Assembly: GCA_026929865.2 (NCBI GenBank)
Contig: CM049403.1
Span: 25,853,001-25,917,000, forward strand
From: Hyperoplus lanceolatus
Lineage: Eukaryota; Chordata; Actinopteri; Uranoscopiformes; Ammodytidae
Reading direction: 5' to 3'
DNA: 64,000 bases
Shown: piece after piece, positions 49,085 to 56,317 of the stretch
Position numbering within the stretch: position 1 is the first letter of the stretch
How the letters are laid out: the number at the start of each line of letters is the position of its first letter
Position numbers and translations under genes: made by a program
Notes under the pieces: model-generated
The model's database searches: none
What the model was told of the DNA's origin: nothing
What the model saw: only the letters and a program-made list of their open reading frames with translations

Positions 49085-50480
49085 CTGTGTGTGTTTGTGT
49101 CATGCTGCCTTAAACAAGACTGAACCAGCGCCTAAAAGTCTATCAGTCTGAGAAAACACACATATTACAAATAAACAAAGGAATGGAAGCCTGCTAGGTA
49201 TAGTTGAGGTTTACAACTGTAGATTGCTTGTGTAGAAAGCCTATTTTATTAACATCTTTACAGCTAGTGAACTTTGGTGTTATGTGGGAGAAGACACAAT
49301 GGTCATCATGTAATGTAAATTGCATCAGCATCATGAGAAGTATATCATATTGTATTAATTCTTTTAAAACAGAATACACGTACACCATTCCATGCCATAT
49401 ATCCAATCGAAAACAAAATGAACTACCTAATATCCTGTGAATTCACAGGGAGGGCGATTTCATCCAGAAATGTTCGGGGATGCTTCCTTTAAATTCCAAT
49501 CATCTAGTCTCTTAAAAACGAATGTGCCTGTAGCCAGCCTTCAAATAATACCCTGTCGCTTTTGAGCGCACACCCTCTATTCTTCCCACCACACACTTCT
49601 GAAGCCATCCTGTCTACCCACTGTCACACATCAACAGTCTCAGTCAGATATCTGTTACGTCCCGCTGCTTTGCCCAAACCCTCCTGCGGTATCTCCACTT
49701 TGAGTTTGCACTGATATGCTGCATTCCATGGTGTTTGTCTTGTAGTCAAAGCATAAGTCTCTGCTGCTGCCCACAAAAAGAGGAGAGGAAGAAAGCATCT
49801 GCATCTGTACAGACAAGATTTGCAGCACTTTCATTTGTATGCAAAACTCCACTAAGTAATCATCTCAGCGGTACATCCCACAGTTGGCCACGTACTTAAC
49901 CGGCATCTTTTATATTCTAAAGGAAAAGTATTAAGAGATTTGTTCCCCCTTTTTCCTATACTTTTCAAAAGATCCTGAAAAAAAGTATGTTTTCCTCCAA
50001 GCGAGGGCAAAAGAATCAGACTCCTAATTATTATTTGATCCATTTCGGAATAAAATCTCACAAACAAGCTTCCCCACAGCCATGACAGGCTTTTGTTTCG
50101 GACCCCAGGCAGATTAGCTCTCACTCCGGTGTGTTGCTAATGGGGATCCTAATAAATCAAATCAAATCAAATCAGCTTTAAAGACTGTGCATGCATTCAG
50201 ACAATCATCACCCCTATCTCTCTCACCTGTATATCTTGTACTTGGTGGTGAATCCTTGCTGGTAGCGCTCCGTGAAATCGACAAACTCCTGCGAGTGGTG
50301 AAAAGGACCCTTGTCTGACAAGAGCCAGCCCAGGGGCCCGGCAGAGCCACTGAAGCCGGCCCCGGCAGGGTTCGCCGCCCAGGCCCCTAATGACGACCAG
50401 CTCTGGAGCAGGCTTAGTGCCAACCACTTCCATAGAAACATGAGGGCCGTCAGTCTAATAGAGATGCACGGGCCAGTCAT
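1..50480 (-). CDS. brinp3: BRINP3-like MACPF neural protein, split gene, 3' end off window
   Basis: Joined coding exons 50480-50227, 27071-26881, 24630-24446, 12147-12042, 11615-11379, 4879-4657 and 881-1 give one continuous frame of 692 codons plus one base, with no internal stop. Order: signal peptide (about residues 1-36), MACPF-related region (about 70-260), a cysteine-rich EGF-like stretch (about 275-300), a helical charged region (325-398), a second cysteine-rich stretch (about 415-470) and a conserved C-terminal domain. Known of the family: BRINP proteins are secretory-pathway glycoproteins of developing and adult neurons, induced by BMP/retinoic acid, and restrain cell-cycle progression. 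BRINP3 rather than BRINP2 or BRINP1 is inferred from the signal core [14 protein letters not shown], the motif LNTS in exon 7 and [12 protein letters not shown] in exon 8. Teleosts can carry more than one brinp3 copy, and I cannot say which this is. About 70-75 C-terminal codons are missing to the left. Confidence 0.85.
882..4656 (-). other. brinp3 intron 7
   Basis: 3.8 kb of AT-rich sequence between exons 8 and 7 with GT-AG ends. Apart from a (CA)n run near 4576, I see no exon, no complete mobile element and no RNA gene. The short open frames here have no recognisable content. Confidence 0.7.
4576..4601. repeat. (CA)n microsatellite
   Basis: 26 bases of uninterrupted AC/CA, 56 bases from the brinp3 exon 7 donor on the intron side. 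Confidence 0.95.
4657..4879 (-). CDS. brinp3: brinp3 exon 7: charged helical linker
   Basis: The 223-base exon covers residues 325-398. It reads (D)[20 protein letters not shown], then a Gln/Leu/Lys-rich, probably helical stretch ([20 protein letters not shown]) and ends at [14 protein letters not shown] plus two bases at GAGAG|GTGAGA. LNTS is an N-glycosylation sequon also present in BRINP3; the equivalent BRINP2 site reads LNST. The acceptor is CTTCCAG. Confidence 0.88.
8755..8800. repeat. imperfect (GT)n microsatellite
   Basis: GT-rich tract with TATG and CTG interruptions, immediately left of the hAT MITE's target-site duplication. Confidence 0.85.
8810..9441. mobile_element. hAT-type MITE with 8-bp target-site duplication
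   Basis: Ends are TAGTGCTTCTCAA at the left and, reverse-complemented, CAGTGGTTCTCAA at the right, differing at two positions. They are flanked by identical 8-bp copies of GCTTATAC at 8802-8809 and 9442-9449. The 8-bp duplication and the CAGTGGTTCTCAA-type end are hallmarks of the hAT superfamily. G-rich subterminal blocks (GGGGGGGCGCGGGG near the left end, CCCCTAGGGGGGGCATGAC near the right) match the usual design. At 632 bases there is no transposase frame, so it is non-autonomous. A run of 14 G lies at 9377-9390. Confidence 0.88.
10555..10790 (-). mobile_element. L2-like LINE 3' fragment
   Basis: On the plus strand it begins with T-rich sequence then CCTTTATTTATACAGG and CCCATTGAGACCGAAG, the reverse complement of the standard fish LINE tail (GGTCTC...AATGGG...ATAAA). 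It ends with the GGCGGGGATCGAACCTCCAA-type block found in many fish LINE-derived repeats. No coding part remains. The family name is inferred from the tail style only. Confidence 0.5.
11379..11615 (-). CDS. brinp3: brinp3 exon 6: EGF-like cysteine cluster
   Basis: The 237-base exon covers residues 246-324. It opens [20 protein letters not shown] after CTTCAG, then the cysteine cluster [18 protein letters not shown] followed by CNCP, seven cysteines spaced as in BRINP EGF-like segments. It ends NHDFEES plus one base at TCAG|GTCAGT, which joins to exon 7 as E-E-S-D-E-F. Both splice sites are strong and phases agree. Confidence 0.9.
11616..12041 (-). other. brinp3 intron 5
   Basis: 426 bases with a GT donor in CAAG|GTTGGC and an AG acceptor in GCTTCAG. 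No repeat or RNA recognised inside. Short open frames crossing it are not coding. Confidence 0.8.
12042..12147 (-). CDS. brinp3: brinp3 exon 5: conserved [14 protein letters not shown] block
   Basis: The 106-base exon covers residues 211-245. The acceptor CTCTAG|GTG opens [20 protein letters not shown] and the exon ends in ENKIHLQ plus one base at CAAG|GTTGGC. The block is nearly invariant across BRINP2 and BRINP3 and forms the end of the MACPF-like region. Only 426 bases separate it from exon 6, by far the shortest intron of the gene. Confidence 0.88.
13073..13895 (-). pseudogene. Tc1-like transposase, N-truncated and frameshifted
   Basis: Two overlapping minus-strand frames (13943-13443 and 13519-13073) together give the catalytic two-thirds of a Tc1-like DDE transposase. 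Seen are [15 protein letters not shown] (first Asp), [12 protein letters not shown] (second Asp) and [12 protein letters not shown] (Glu of the DD34E set), ending [10 protein letters not shown]. The frame breaks near 13450-13520 after GELQFIAC, where a few residues are lost. The N-terminal paired-type DNA-binding domain is missing because the opposed copy begins at about 13892. Dead as a gene. Confidence 0.82.
13897..14215 (+). pseudogene. Tc1-like transposase C-terminal fragment, inverted copy
   Basis: Plus-strand homologue of the C-terminal part of the neighbouring transposase. It starts in the second catalytic Asp region ([14 protein letters not shown] in one frame). It loses one base at GGACTGCCAAGC, where the sister copy has GGACTGGCCCAGC, so the frame shifts. 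It then continues [20 protein letters not shown] to the stop at 14213-14215. The Asp of SPD is Gly here. It forms the inner part of the right foldback arm. Confidence 0.78.
16922..16945. repeat. (CA)n microsatellite
   Basis: Uninterrupted AC run of about 24 bases in intron 4. Confidence 0.9.
18109..18138. repeat. (TG)n followed by G run
   Basis: Ten TG units run into a stretch of 12 G. Confidence 0.9.
18975..19060. repeat. imperfect (CA)n microsatellite
   Basis: CA-rich tract interrupted by CGC, CCC and TGCATGCACGCA. The overlapping minus-strand frames with CVC/VCV repeats are artefacts of it. Confidence 0.8.
24446..24630 (-). CDS. brinp3: brinp3 exon 4: MACPF region, second part
   Basis: The 185-base exon covers residues 149-210. 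It starts inside the Gly codon ([16 protein letters not shown]), passes [18 protein letters not shown] and ends [12 protein letters not shown] in phase 0 at AAG|GTAAAC. The short acidic linker after KRKLSR ([12 protein letters not shown]) carries an N-G-T glycosylation sequon. By my recollection this linker is shorter than in mammalian BRINP2 and BRINP3. The match to the BRINP2/3 pair is very close, and the Ser-Thr in IASTAIK favours BRINP3. Confidence 0.88.
24631..26880 (-). other. brinp3 intron 3
   Basis: 2.25 kb, of which about 1 kb is the hAT-type MITE at 24925-25918. The rest is AT-rich with a short (AT)n near 25250. Nothing else is recognised. Confidence 0.7.
24925..25918. mobile_element. 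hAT-type MITE with perfect 8-bp duplication
   Basis: The ends are perfect inverted copies of CAGGGCTGTAC, flanked by identical 8-bp duplications CTCTAGAT at 24917-24924 and 25919-25926. End sequence and duplication length both point to the hAT superfamily. At 994 bases with no long frame it is a non-autonomous copy. It fills almost half of brinp3 intron 3 and its right end is about 0.96 kb from exon 3. Confidence 0.9.
26881..27071 (-). CDS. brinp3: brinp3 exon 3: MACPF region, first part
   Basis: The 191-base exon covers residues 85-148. The acceptor TTGCAG|G completes the Arg codon left by exon 2, giving [15 protein letters not shown]. It continues through NLGRRPSL and [14 protein letters not shown], where the donor G|GTAAAT splits a Gly codon. 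[13 protein letters not shown] is the MACPF signature-like stretch (Y/W-G-T-H) shared by BRINP, astrotactin and perforin-type proteins. It lies 23 kb from exon 2 and 2.25 kb from exon 4. Overlapping plus-strand open frames here are shadows of this exon. Confidence 0.88.
29980..30838 (+). mobile_element. L2-like LINE, 5'-truncated 3' end
   Basis: Two plus-strand frames (29979-30215 and 30227-30550) give the region after the reverse transcriptase of a fish L2-type [33 protein letters not shown], then [25 protein letters not shown], and [19 protein letters not shown] frameshift near 30215 separates them. The 3' UTR contains a small minisatellite and ends in a GGTTAAATAAAGGTTAAATA-type tail. The LINE family is assigned by motif memory. 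The 5' truncation is the usual outcome of LINE insertion. Confidence 0.75.
30612..30722. repeat. about 27-bp minisatellite, 4 units, in LINE 3' UTR
   Basis: Units of the form TTCTCATGTCTGTGCTTTCT plus TCTTATG are repeated about four times with small changes; the last unit is degenerate. It lies inside the LINE 3' region. Confidence 0.75.
32945..33813 (+). repeat. BEL/Pao 5' LTR
   Basis: 869 bases from TGTGAAGTCAAAC to AACTTGACA. It contains TATAAAAG at 33040. It matches the 3' LTR almost base for base but has 6 extra bases near 33080 (GTGAAAAGAACAAGACG versus GTGAGAAGACG). No primer-binding site complementary to a tRNA that I recognise follows at 33814. Confidence 0.92.
33040..33047 (+). promoter_or_regulatory. 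TATA box in BEL/Pao 5' LTR
   Basis: TATAAAAG lies in a GC-rich context (GCACGGAC upstream, AGGCGGC downstream) about 95 bases into the LTR, where a Pol II promoter is expected. The same box is at 39307-39314 in the 3' LTR. Confidence 0.65.
34033..39165 (+). CDS. BEL/Pao gag-pol polyprotein, lacking part of RNase H and integrase N-domain
   Basis: 1710 codons from the first good ATG at 34033; the longer frame starts only at a TTG. Gag: coiled-coil N-terminus (residues 1-115), then [16 protein letters not shown] (about 237), a domain common to BEL/Pao gag. A Cys/His-rich cluster begins at about 443. Protease: [12 protein letters not shown] with Asp615. Reverse transcriptase has YVDD at 1084. 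RNase H begins [13 protein letters not shown] (Asp1296) but stops short near 1353, where [20 protein letters not shown] joins straight to the integrase core. The second half of RNase H and the HHCC zinc domain of integrase are absent without breaking the frame. The integrase catalytic triad is present: D1371 (VDLFGPY), D1436 (WSDPGTN) and E1490 (NGAAEAAVG). The C-terminal domain follows to the stop. It is therefore unlikely to work on its own, though it could supply or use parts in trans. Confidence 0.88.
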   Translation: MANQEAEKSVEQLKLERTTAKRVFSRLVNSITRSHTDMSEEELRDSFSKLKAVGEKVMEANDELEAGFIADLEAELETDKVMLTQQQKADLEKTTNECQEKLREVKRLIQETLWVSFGSSEMSIALQAAEAACDRVAAVQPNINQEAYEFMLDQLKGLVVTAKDTHGRWKQWAPPEAEKDLQSHVRGLELHVPLMVSRKADFIQATIKEDTERQVQVGGASNYRIPTIKLKPTALPKFGGIKRDFHRWKKDWEALQSQGEPTGSKEVKKVQLLDSLEDKITRDLRLTAYNTSDDIFRVLENRYGNQTSIAIEIVEEIQKMPAVKSHQPRKIVDLIQAVEKALQDLSDLGDTGAIKNPLVTKSIESKLPETLKKEWLVYAADRRNDVTSINRFDSLLAFLKDQESLYEQLEQLKEEEPSKRETKVEPRYARIKSTKSSNDQEGCVVCSDVKHRRKIYFCRQFRALKLAEKRAAVKRLGACRRCLEVHGDGSQCKPGFLCRNQDCRDADTPEHHFYLCPNAEAEKSSEGQKRSRFSPEGDKGRRKYTEEQEDFFGKLSPELANQCRNVFSNTASRAFNAVKDQPSLLGESGLQELPVLMMLVEVTANAGQKIGTLIDLASDTNYITHKTASRLNLKNEEVTLVVHGVGGMEVSVETKRNLLKIRVKTPKGTLRAHQLVCYGLDSIAEIHKHVTPKQLKRFFPDVPLDELRRPKEVSLLISHKEGQLAPQRIRADGDLVLWDGPLGRTVGGTHPELFEELTVSAHMSKTHFARSMRAAAARYEEQLTSMVQERPLAKNQGTIQLCESSTSATNQDFLKWWRWDSIGAGREPKCGGCRCGNCQPGGKEMTLAEERELQVVKDGLNYVTGDAHSKEPHWHARYPWVEDPDSLPNNKRIVEATFLRTEKQLAKEPEWKVAYTAQVHDMIHRKAATKLSRDAVISWHGPVWYVSHLIAPNPHSVTTPVRLVWNSSQKFRGVSLNDLLMKGPDVLNQICAVLLRFRGGVHAALGDIKKMYNSVWLEEKEMHLHRFLWRDSEDEELGEYAITRVNIGDKPAGSIAQLAMRETANLPPFTHLKQERQVIQEDSYVDDILTSHNDLNQLKTITANVEKILKAGGFELKPWVYSEQSGRKECSEKLEKAVEKTMVLPNQMRDEDNKALGLGYMVEEDKLHVMVGINFSRRKKKMRLGQDLLQEQIRAQTPNPLTWRALLSQVSGLYDPVGLVTPVKQKGAILVRREFQEAKGGSAPVKDSWDTALSDALREDAIKLFEEYGQLAKVKFTRALTPPSFTDGPLAITFSDGSEHTYGAVMYLRWSSDQGPVIRLVESKAKLTPLDQGGDAVKAEMCGAVFASRLKKYLPPERTEPAAPFEFTSVDLFGPYQVKDDVKKRVTLKVWGVVFCCMASRAIHTELANTLSTESFLMAYQRFTAIRGHPRKMWSDPGTNLIGAKPVLEELYRFLDLDEANLEEMAARNGTEWQWKIHPADSPHRNGAAEAAVGIVKRAFQNIGNEASLSYSEFQTTLYIAANLANERPIDARIQSREDCIQYVTPNTLLLGRASQRGDLKTFDFHKYPYKRLRAMQSEVTKFWRSWSQLAGPNLFVRSKWHTGQRNVAIGDVVWLCDQNALRGQFKLGRVISTTPDDKGVVRDVNVRVFPSYCVPVTRALKGKSIPTIRREKIQATVLHWDVRRLVVLLPAEEQTESQKQQGKESQVCL
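39202..39211 (+). other. polypurine tract of BEL/Pao element
   Basis: GAGTGGGAGG immediately precedes the 3' LTR start at 39212. It is the expected plus-strand primer position but is short and contains one T. Confidence 0.5.
39212..40074 (+). repeat. BEL/Pao 3' LTR
   Basis: 863 bases, same limits as the 5' LTR (TGTGAAGTC to TTGACA), followed at once by the duplicated target ATGCC. Differences from the 5' copy include C for G in AACGACTCTAC, C for A in CCGGTCAGAC and A for T in AAATAAAAGTA. Confidence 0.92.
42111..42187. repeat. (CA)n microsatellite
   Basis: 77 bases of AC repeats with three CG interruptions near the start. Confidence 0.95.
42605..42626. repeat. (GA)n microsatellite
   Basis: Eleven GA units. 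Confidence 0.85.
42897..42922. repeat. (CA)n microsatellite
   Basis: Thirteen AC units. Confidence 0.9.
43998..44055 (-). other. exon-like 58-base segment of unknown gene
   Basis: On the minus strand it is bounded by a strong pyrimidine-rich acceptor (CTCTCTGCCTTTCCAG) and a near-consensus donor (CAAG|GTAAGC). It is open in the frame [19 protein letters not shown]. It lies within brinp3 intron 2, but 58 bases would break the brinp3 frame, so it is not a simple cassette exon of that protein. It could be a chance match, part of a non-coding transcript or poison exon, or an exon of an unrecognised gene. Confidence 0.2.
46169..46787. mobile_element. hAT-like MITE
   Basis: The ends TAGGGATGCACAT and, reverse-complemented, TAGGGATGCACAT are perfect inverted repeats of 13 bases. 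The TAGGGATGCAC motif resembles hAT ends. I find no convincing 8-bp duplication outside them (ACCCACAG left, GGTGCATC right). The 137-codon plus-strand frame inside has no transposase motif. 619 bases, non-autonomous. Confidence 0.65.
47535..47592. repeat. (GGGA)n then (GA)n tract
   Basis: GGGAGGGA units merge into about 16 GA units, purine-only on the plus strand. Confidence 0.9.
49002..49100. repeat. (GT)n microsatellite
   Basis: About 100 bases of GT with short CGTG, GCGTGCGTGC and TCTG interruptions. The Val-Cys and Thr-His frames over it are artefacts. Confidence 0.95.
50125..50175 (+). mobile_element. short LINE-like 3' tail
   Basis: GCTAATGGGGATCCTAATAA followed by four AATCA units resembles the simple-repeat tail of L2-type LINEs. 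It ends 52 bases from the brinp3 exon 2 donor. Only the tail is recognisable. Confidence 0.45.
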
Positions 50481-50537
50481 GCTGCTCCCCACGGCCCCGG
50501 TGACTCTTCATTCTACCTGCACTCTGGATAAGTCCGG
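50227..50537 (-). CDS. brinp3: brinp3 exon 2: start codon and signal peptide
   Basis: The coding part is 50480-50227 (84 codons plus two bases); 50537-50481 is 5' UTR. The chosen ATG has A at -3 and opens [20 protein letters not shown], a classical signal peptide with its hydrophobic core at about residues 12-26. The mature N-terminus then runs into [15 protein letters not shown] and ends at KYKIYR, the conserved start of the BRINP MACPF region. A GTG four codons upstream extends the frame but is not a plausible eukaryotic start. The donor is CAG|GTGAGA. The acceptor at 50538 is preceded by an excellent pyrimidine tract, so at least one upstream non-coding exon is expected. GC content is clearly higher than in the flanks. 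Confidence 0.88.
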
Positions 50538-51850
<1,313 letters not shown>

Positions 51851-52934
51851 ATCAATATGGATTAAAAAAAAAGTTGTATAAAGAAGCAGATACATAGACT
51901 TCACAATGGAATTTAATTTGACATTTACTGTCAATGTTATTGGATTATATTTCAGTGCAAATTGGATTTCCCAAAAAAGAGTGGGAAAAGTAGAATCAGA
52001 TAGGCACCATAATGGAGTTTGATTTAATAGTGAATACAATTTGCACTGTAGAGTCAATGTACTAAATGTAGATTCTCAAGATTGAATCATATTTTAGTGC
52101 AAATCAATGCTCAAACACGTTTACATTTTATAATCAATGACTGATGGTTGAGGTAATGATAATCATGCAGAGGGTTATAGAGGGGGAGCACGTGTTCTCC
52201 ACCCCCACACAGTTATTCTCGTTATCTTCGTTGCCCTATGCCTTCCTCCCTCTCCTTTCTTCCTGCCGAATAATCACCACTTTCACCATCAGCAAACTTA
52301 ATTAGATCTGCCTTTATACCCACTCTATCCGACGCACAAGCGCCGAGCGTGGATCAGAGAGGCAGGGAGTAAGCAGGCGAACGGAGGGAGGGGATATGTG
52401 CTGCTGCCTTTCAGCTTTCTTGCAGACGTTCAAAGGGAGGTTTTATAAGGGATTGGATTAGAGAAATGAACACCATTGAGTCTAGAGATTCACTGGTTCC
52501 CCCAACTCTAAGAGGAGCTGAAATCCCATGGCACAGCGACTCGCACTATTCTGGAGTGAGAGAATGAGTTGATTTGTCACGGTTTCATCATCGTGGATTG
52601 GGTGGCTTTTTCTTCCTGACCCTGCCTGGCAGCCGTGATGTCTTGTGAAGGCCAACTACCTAATAGGAACAGACATTCTTTGCTCCATAGGGTTGTTTTT
52701 GAACAAGAGGTTTTTCTATGTGACTATTTTTAAGCTGCATTGTAGTTATTAAAGTACCATTTAAAAGTTTGTACTGCAAGCAATAATGGTAAGTTTTTCC
52801 AAAGTTTTGAAGAAAAGGATTTTCTTTAGTGGAGAGATAGTCACGGTTTATTCATTTCATGGATTTATATTGAATTTTCGGGAGATTTGTTAGAGCACTG
52901 ATGGTTTCAGGTTTCGGTGGCCCAGAACGCGCGC
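51851..52934. other. stretch upstream of brinp3, nothing recognised
   Basis: AT-rich on the left, with a GC-richer patch at about 52320-52440. No exon, RNA or complete element is seen. The small open frames have no content. Confidence 0.55.
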
Positions 52935-54653
52935 GGTAACACTTTACAATAAGGTACACAAAAAAAGAGTAGTTACCCTTTTTAAAAGGTAAATTTACCT
53001 TTTTAAAAGGTAAATTTACCTTTCCAAAAGGTAAATTTACCTTTCCAAAAAGGTAAGTTTACCTTTCCAAAAAGGTAAGTTTACCTTTTAAAAAGGTAAA
53101 TTTACCTTTTAAAAAGGTAAATTTACCTTTTAAATGATAAATTTACCTTTTAAAAAGGTAAATCTACCTTTTAAAAGATACATTTACCTTTTTAAAAGAT
53201 GAATTTACCTTTTTAAAAGATAAATTTACCTTTCCAAAAGGTAAATTTACCTTTCCAAAAAGGTAAGTTTACCTTTTAAAAAGGTAAATTTACCTTTTAA
53301 AAGATAAATTTACCTTTTTAAAAGTAAAGCCTTTTAAAAGGGTAACTACTCTTTTTAAAAGGGTAACTACCCTTTTCAAAAGGTTAGTTACCCTTTTGAA
53401 CTAAGGCAAGTGAAATTTGCCTAAGTCGAGAGTTTGAGAATGCTTTTCCTCTAATAACTTTCAAAATGTTCAACTTTTTCAGGAGTTTGAAATTACCTCC
53501 TCTGGAATGGGCCTCATGACCCCGAAAATATGAAAATATATGAAAATATGTATGTGGATCTGAAATGTTATTTTCCAAAAATTACTCCACAGCCCCATTC
53601 TAAGTGGATGGAGAAAATTCAAAAACTTACCTTTTCAAAAGGTAAACTAACCTTTTCAAAAGGGTAACTAACCTTTTCAAAAGGGTAACTAACCTTTTTA
53701 AAAGGTAAACTTACCTTTTTGGAAAGGTAAATTTATCTTTTAAAAGGTAAATTTACCTTTTTAAAAGGTAAATTTACCTTTTTAAAAGGGTAACTACCCT
53801 TTTTAAAAGATAAATTTACCTTTTTAAAAGGTAAATTTACCTTTCCAAAAGGTAAATTTACCTTTCCAAAAAGGTAAATTTACCCTTTTAATAAGGTAAA
53901 TTTACCTTTCCAAAAGGTAAATTTACCTTTCCAAAAAGGTAAGTTTACCTTTTAAAAAGGTTAGTTACCCTTTTGAAAAGGTTAGTTACCCTTTTGAAAA
54001 GGTTAGTTTTCCTTTTGAAAAGGTAAGTTTTTGAATTTTCTCCATCCACTTAGAATGGGGCTGTGGAGTCATTTTTGGAAAATAACATTTCAGATCCACA
54101 TACATATTTTCATATACTTTCATATTTTCGGGGTCATGGGGCCCATTCCAGAGGAGGTAATTTCAAACTCCTGAAAAAGTTGAACATTTTGAAAGTTATT
54201 AGAGGAAAAACATTCTCAAACTCTCGACTTAGGCAAATTTCACTTGCCTTAGTTCAAAAGGGTAACTAACCTTTTGAAAAGGGTAGTTACCCTTTTAAAA
54301 AGAGTAGTTACCCTTTTAAAAAGGTCAATTTATCTTTTAAAAGGTAAATTTACCTTTTTAAAAGGTAAACTTACCTTTTTGGAAAGGTAAATTTACCTTT
54401 TGGAAAGGTAAATTTATCTTTTAAAAAGGTAAATTTATCTTTTAAAAGGTAAATTTACCTTTTTAAAAGGTAAACTTACCTTTTTGGAAAGGTTACCTTT
54501 TGGAAAGGTAAATTTACCTTTTAAAAAGGTAAATTTATCTTTTAAAAGGTACATTTACCTTTTTAAAAGGTAAATTTATCTTTTAAAAGGTAAATTTACC
54601 TTTTAAAAAGGGTAACTATTCTTTTTTTGTGTACCTTATTGTAAAGTGTTACC
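52935..54653. mobile_element. foldback element made of palindromic short repeats
   Basis: Outer ends are near-perfect inverted repeats starting GGTAACACTTTACAATAAGG and continuing through GTACACAAAAAAAGA. The layout is R1 (about 52970-53398), core A (53399-53624), R2 (53625-54027), core A' (54028-54255) and R3 (54256-54620). A' is the reverse complement of A with only a few changes. The R segments are arrays of a roughly 20-bp unit, AAAAGGTAAATTTACCTTTT, which is its own reverse complement, with CC/GG and GG-AACTA variants. The end motif is of the type seen on many fish DNA transposons, but I cannot assign a superfamily or find a target-site duplication. The 64- and 68-codon frames come from the mirrored cores and are probably not genes. 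Confidence 0.85.
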
Positions 54654-55978
54654 CAAGAGTAGATATGTTCACATGTGTAGTGTAATGTGGGATCAAAGAA
54701 GTGTGCTTGTTTTATTCTTATTTTATGATATACGGGTAAGCCACCACAAATGATAACCTACTGATGGAACATAGGGATATCCATGCCAGACCCAGATGTC
54801 AACCAACATCGCACTAAGGGGGAAATAATCTAAAGGAATGTCTCAGCAAAGGGCTTGTTATAGCTCCAGGAAGGTGCAAAACACAGTGGCCGAGCAGTGA
54901 CCTATAACAAGGAGTCAGCCATATGCTCTTTGAGGCAGCAGTAACAAAAGATTACTAAAGCAGAACCTTGGCAACTGCATGAATCCAGATGTTTTTCTTT
55001 TTAACCTTTGAGAATGTTGTAGTATTGCTTGTGTGGCATGTCCATGTTTGCTCCAATTTGCTCCTATGATACCCAAGGTTTTGACTGACTCCAACTTTTA
55101 CTTTCAGTTCTGTCTAGCAGCCTAAACTAACGTATATCTCTCATAACCGAATTGCGGTTCTTCAGTAGAAATAAGATGTGCATATTGACAAATTATAACC
55201 TTTTAAGTTGATACAATAAACGTTCAGCTCCAGACCATGAATTATCAGTAAATAGATGCTTATTTCCCAATCCAGCGTATACAGAGCAGAATTATCAGTC
55301 ATTTGAAGTAATTAGTGAATGTCAGTCCAATGTTTACTCTGTTTCTGGTGTCTAGCAGCAACTCCTGAAGAATATGAATTTCTCTTTAGCTGCTAAAAGC
55401 GCAATGTCTGTTGTTTGGTAGTGCACAGTAGCTTTTAAGAGCTTTTTATTTTTAGCTGTAAAAAGATGCAGACTAGGCTGATAATGTGTCAATTGGCAAC
55501 ATGAAAGAGGGAGAATGCAGTAATGAACCAAAGAAGAATTGTTAGAAAATTAATCTTTACAGCCACTCTAAGCCATGGATTGCATACAACATAACATAAC
55601 CTTAAACATGCAATTTACGTCTATGAAGTACAAATATTCACTAGGAATATATGAAGTAATATACCTAAGCTGCAGTAATATTGTATGTGAAAGGGGGTCT
55701 CTCATTGTAAAAAACCCTTACGTAATTAAATCTCATATGTGTACAGTATACCCTTTAATCTCTATTCTGTCTTTTACTGTTTTTCAGCTTAATGTTTGAT
55801 TTGGATGGCCTACCACTCTGATTCAGTCCATCCGCTCTGAAAACCATGCATGCAGGTGCAATCAGTGAATGAATGACTAACACTTTGGCTATACAAATAA
55901 AGTAATATGTATGTCATTGTTACATCACACATTGCTGTAGTGGTATTTTAAGAAACTACATTTTCATGCAGCTACATA
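54654..55978. other. intergenic stretch, nothing recognised
   Basis: AT-rich. The bases near 55885-55915 (TTGGCTATACAAATAAAGTA) resemble the tail of the same retroposon family seen at 40470-40520. No gene seen. Confidence 0.5.
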
Positions 55979-56317
55979 CACTGTGTTCCAAATTATTATG
56001 CAAGTTCCTCAGATTTTCCTAAATAGCTGATGCAAATGACAGTCAGTATAATTTAAGTCATCAACCGTTAAAGTATGAGTCACATTTTATTGAACAAACC
56101 TCCCAATGATAACAGTATTTTTTTTCAAAAATAAAAAACTCAAAATGCACTGTTCCAAAGTATTATGCACAACAGAGTTTCAAAACATTGTATAGGTTGT
56201 AAAGAACTAAAAATGGCCATTTGTTGAATTTGCAGAATGTGGAGGTCATATTTAGTGAAATCAAAAGCTATTTCAATAAAGAACATCTAAACAGGCCAAG
56301 TTAAATGCTAACAGAGG

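Larger units (their letters stand above)
27072..50226 (-). other. brinp3 intron 2
   Basis: 23 kb, the largest intron. Recognised contents: L2-like LINE remnant (about 29980-30838), older repeat (about 32240-40525) carrying the BEL/Pao element, hAT-like MITE (46169-46787), several CA/GA/GT microsatellites and a short LINE-like tail (about 50125-50175). A 58-base exon-like segment at 43998-44055 is noted separately. I see nothing supportable in 27072-29970, 30840-32240, 40530-42110 and 44060-46165. Confidence 0.65.

Noticed and set aside
48817-49113. Cys-Val and Thr-His repeat frames
   Set aside because: Translation of the GT/CA microsatellite at 49002-49100.
52970-54620. Regularly repeated palindromic units, superficially CRISPR-like
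   Set aside because: There are no unique spacers between units and no cas genes; the array is part of a eukaryotic foldback element with inverted ends.
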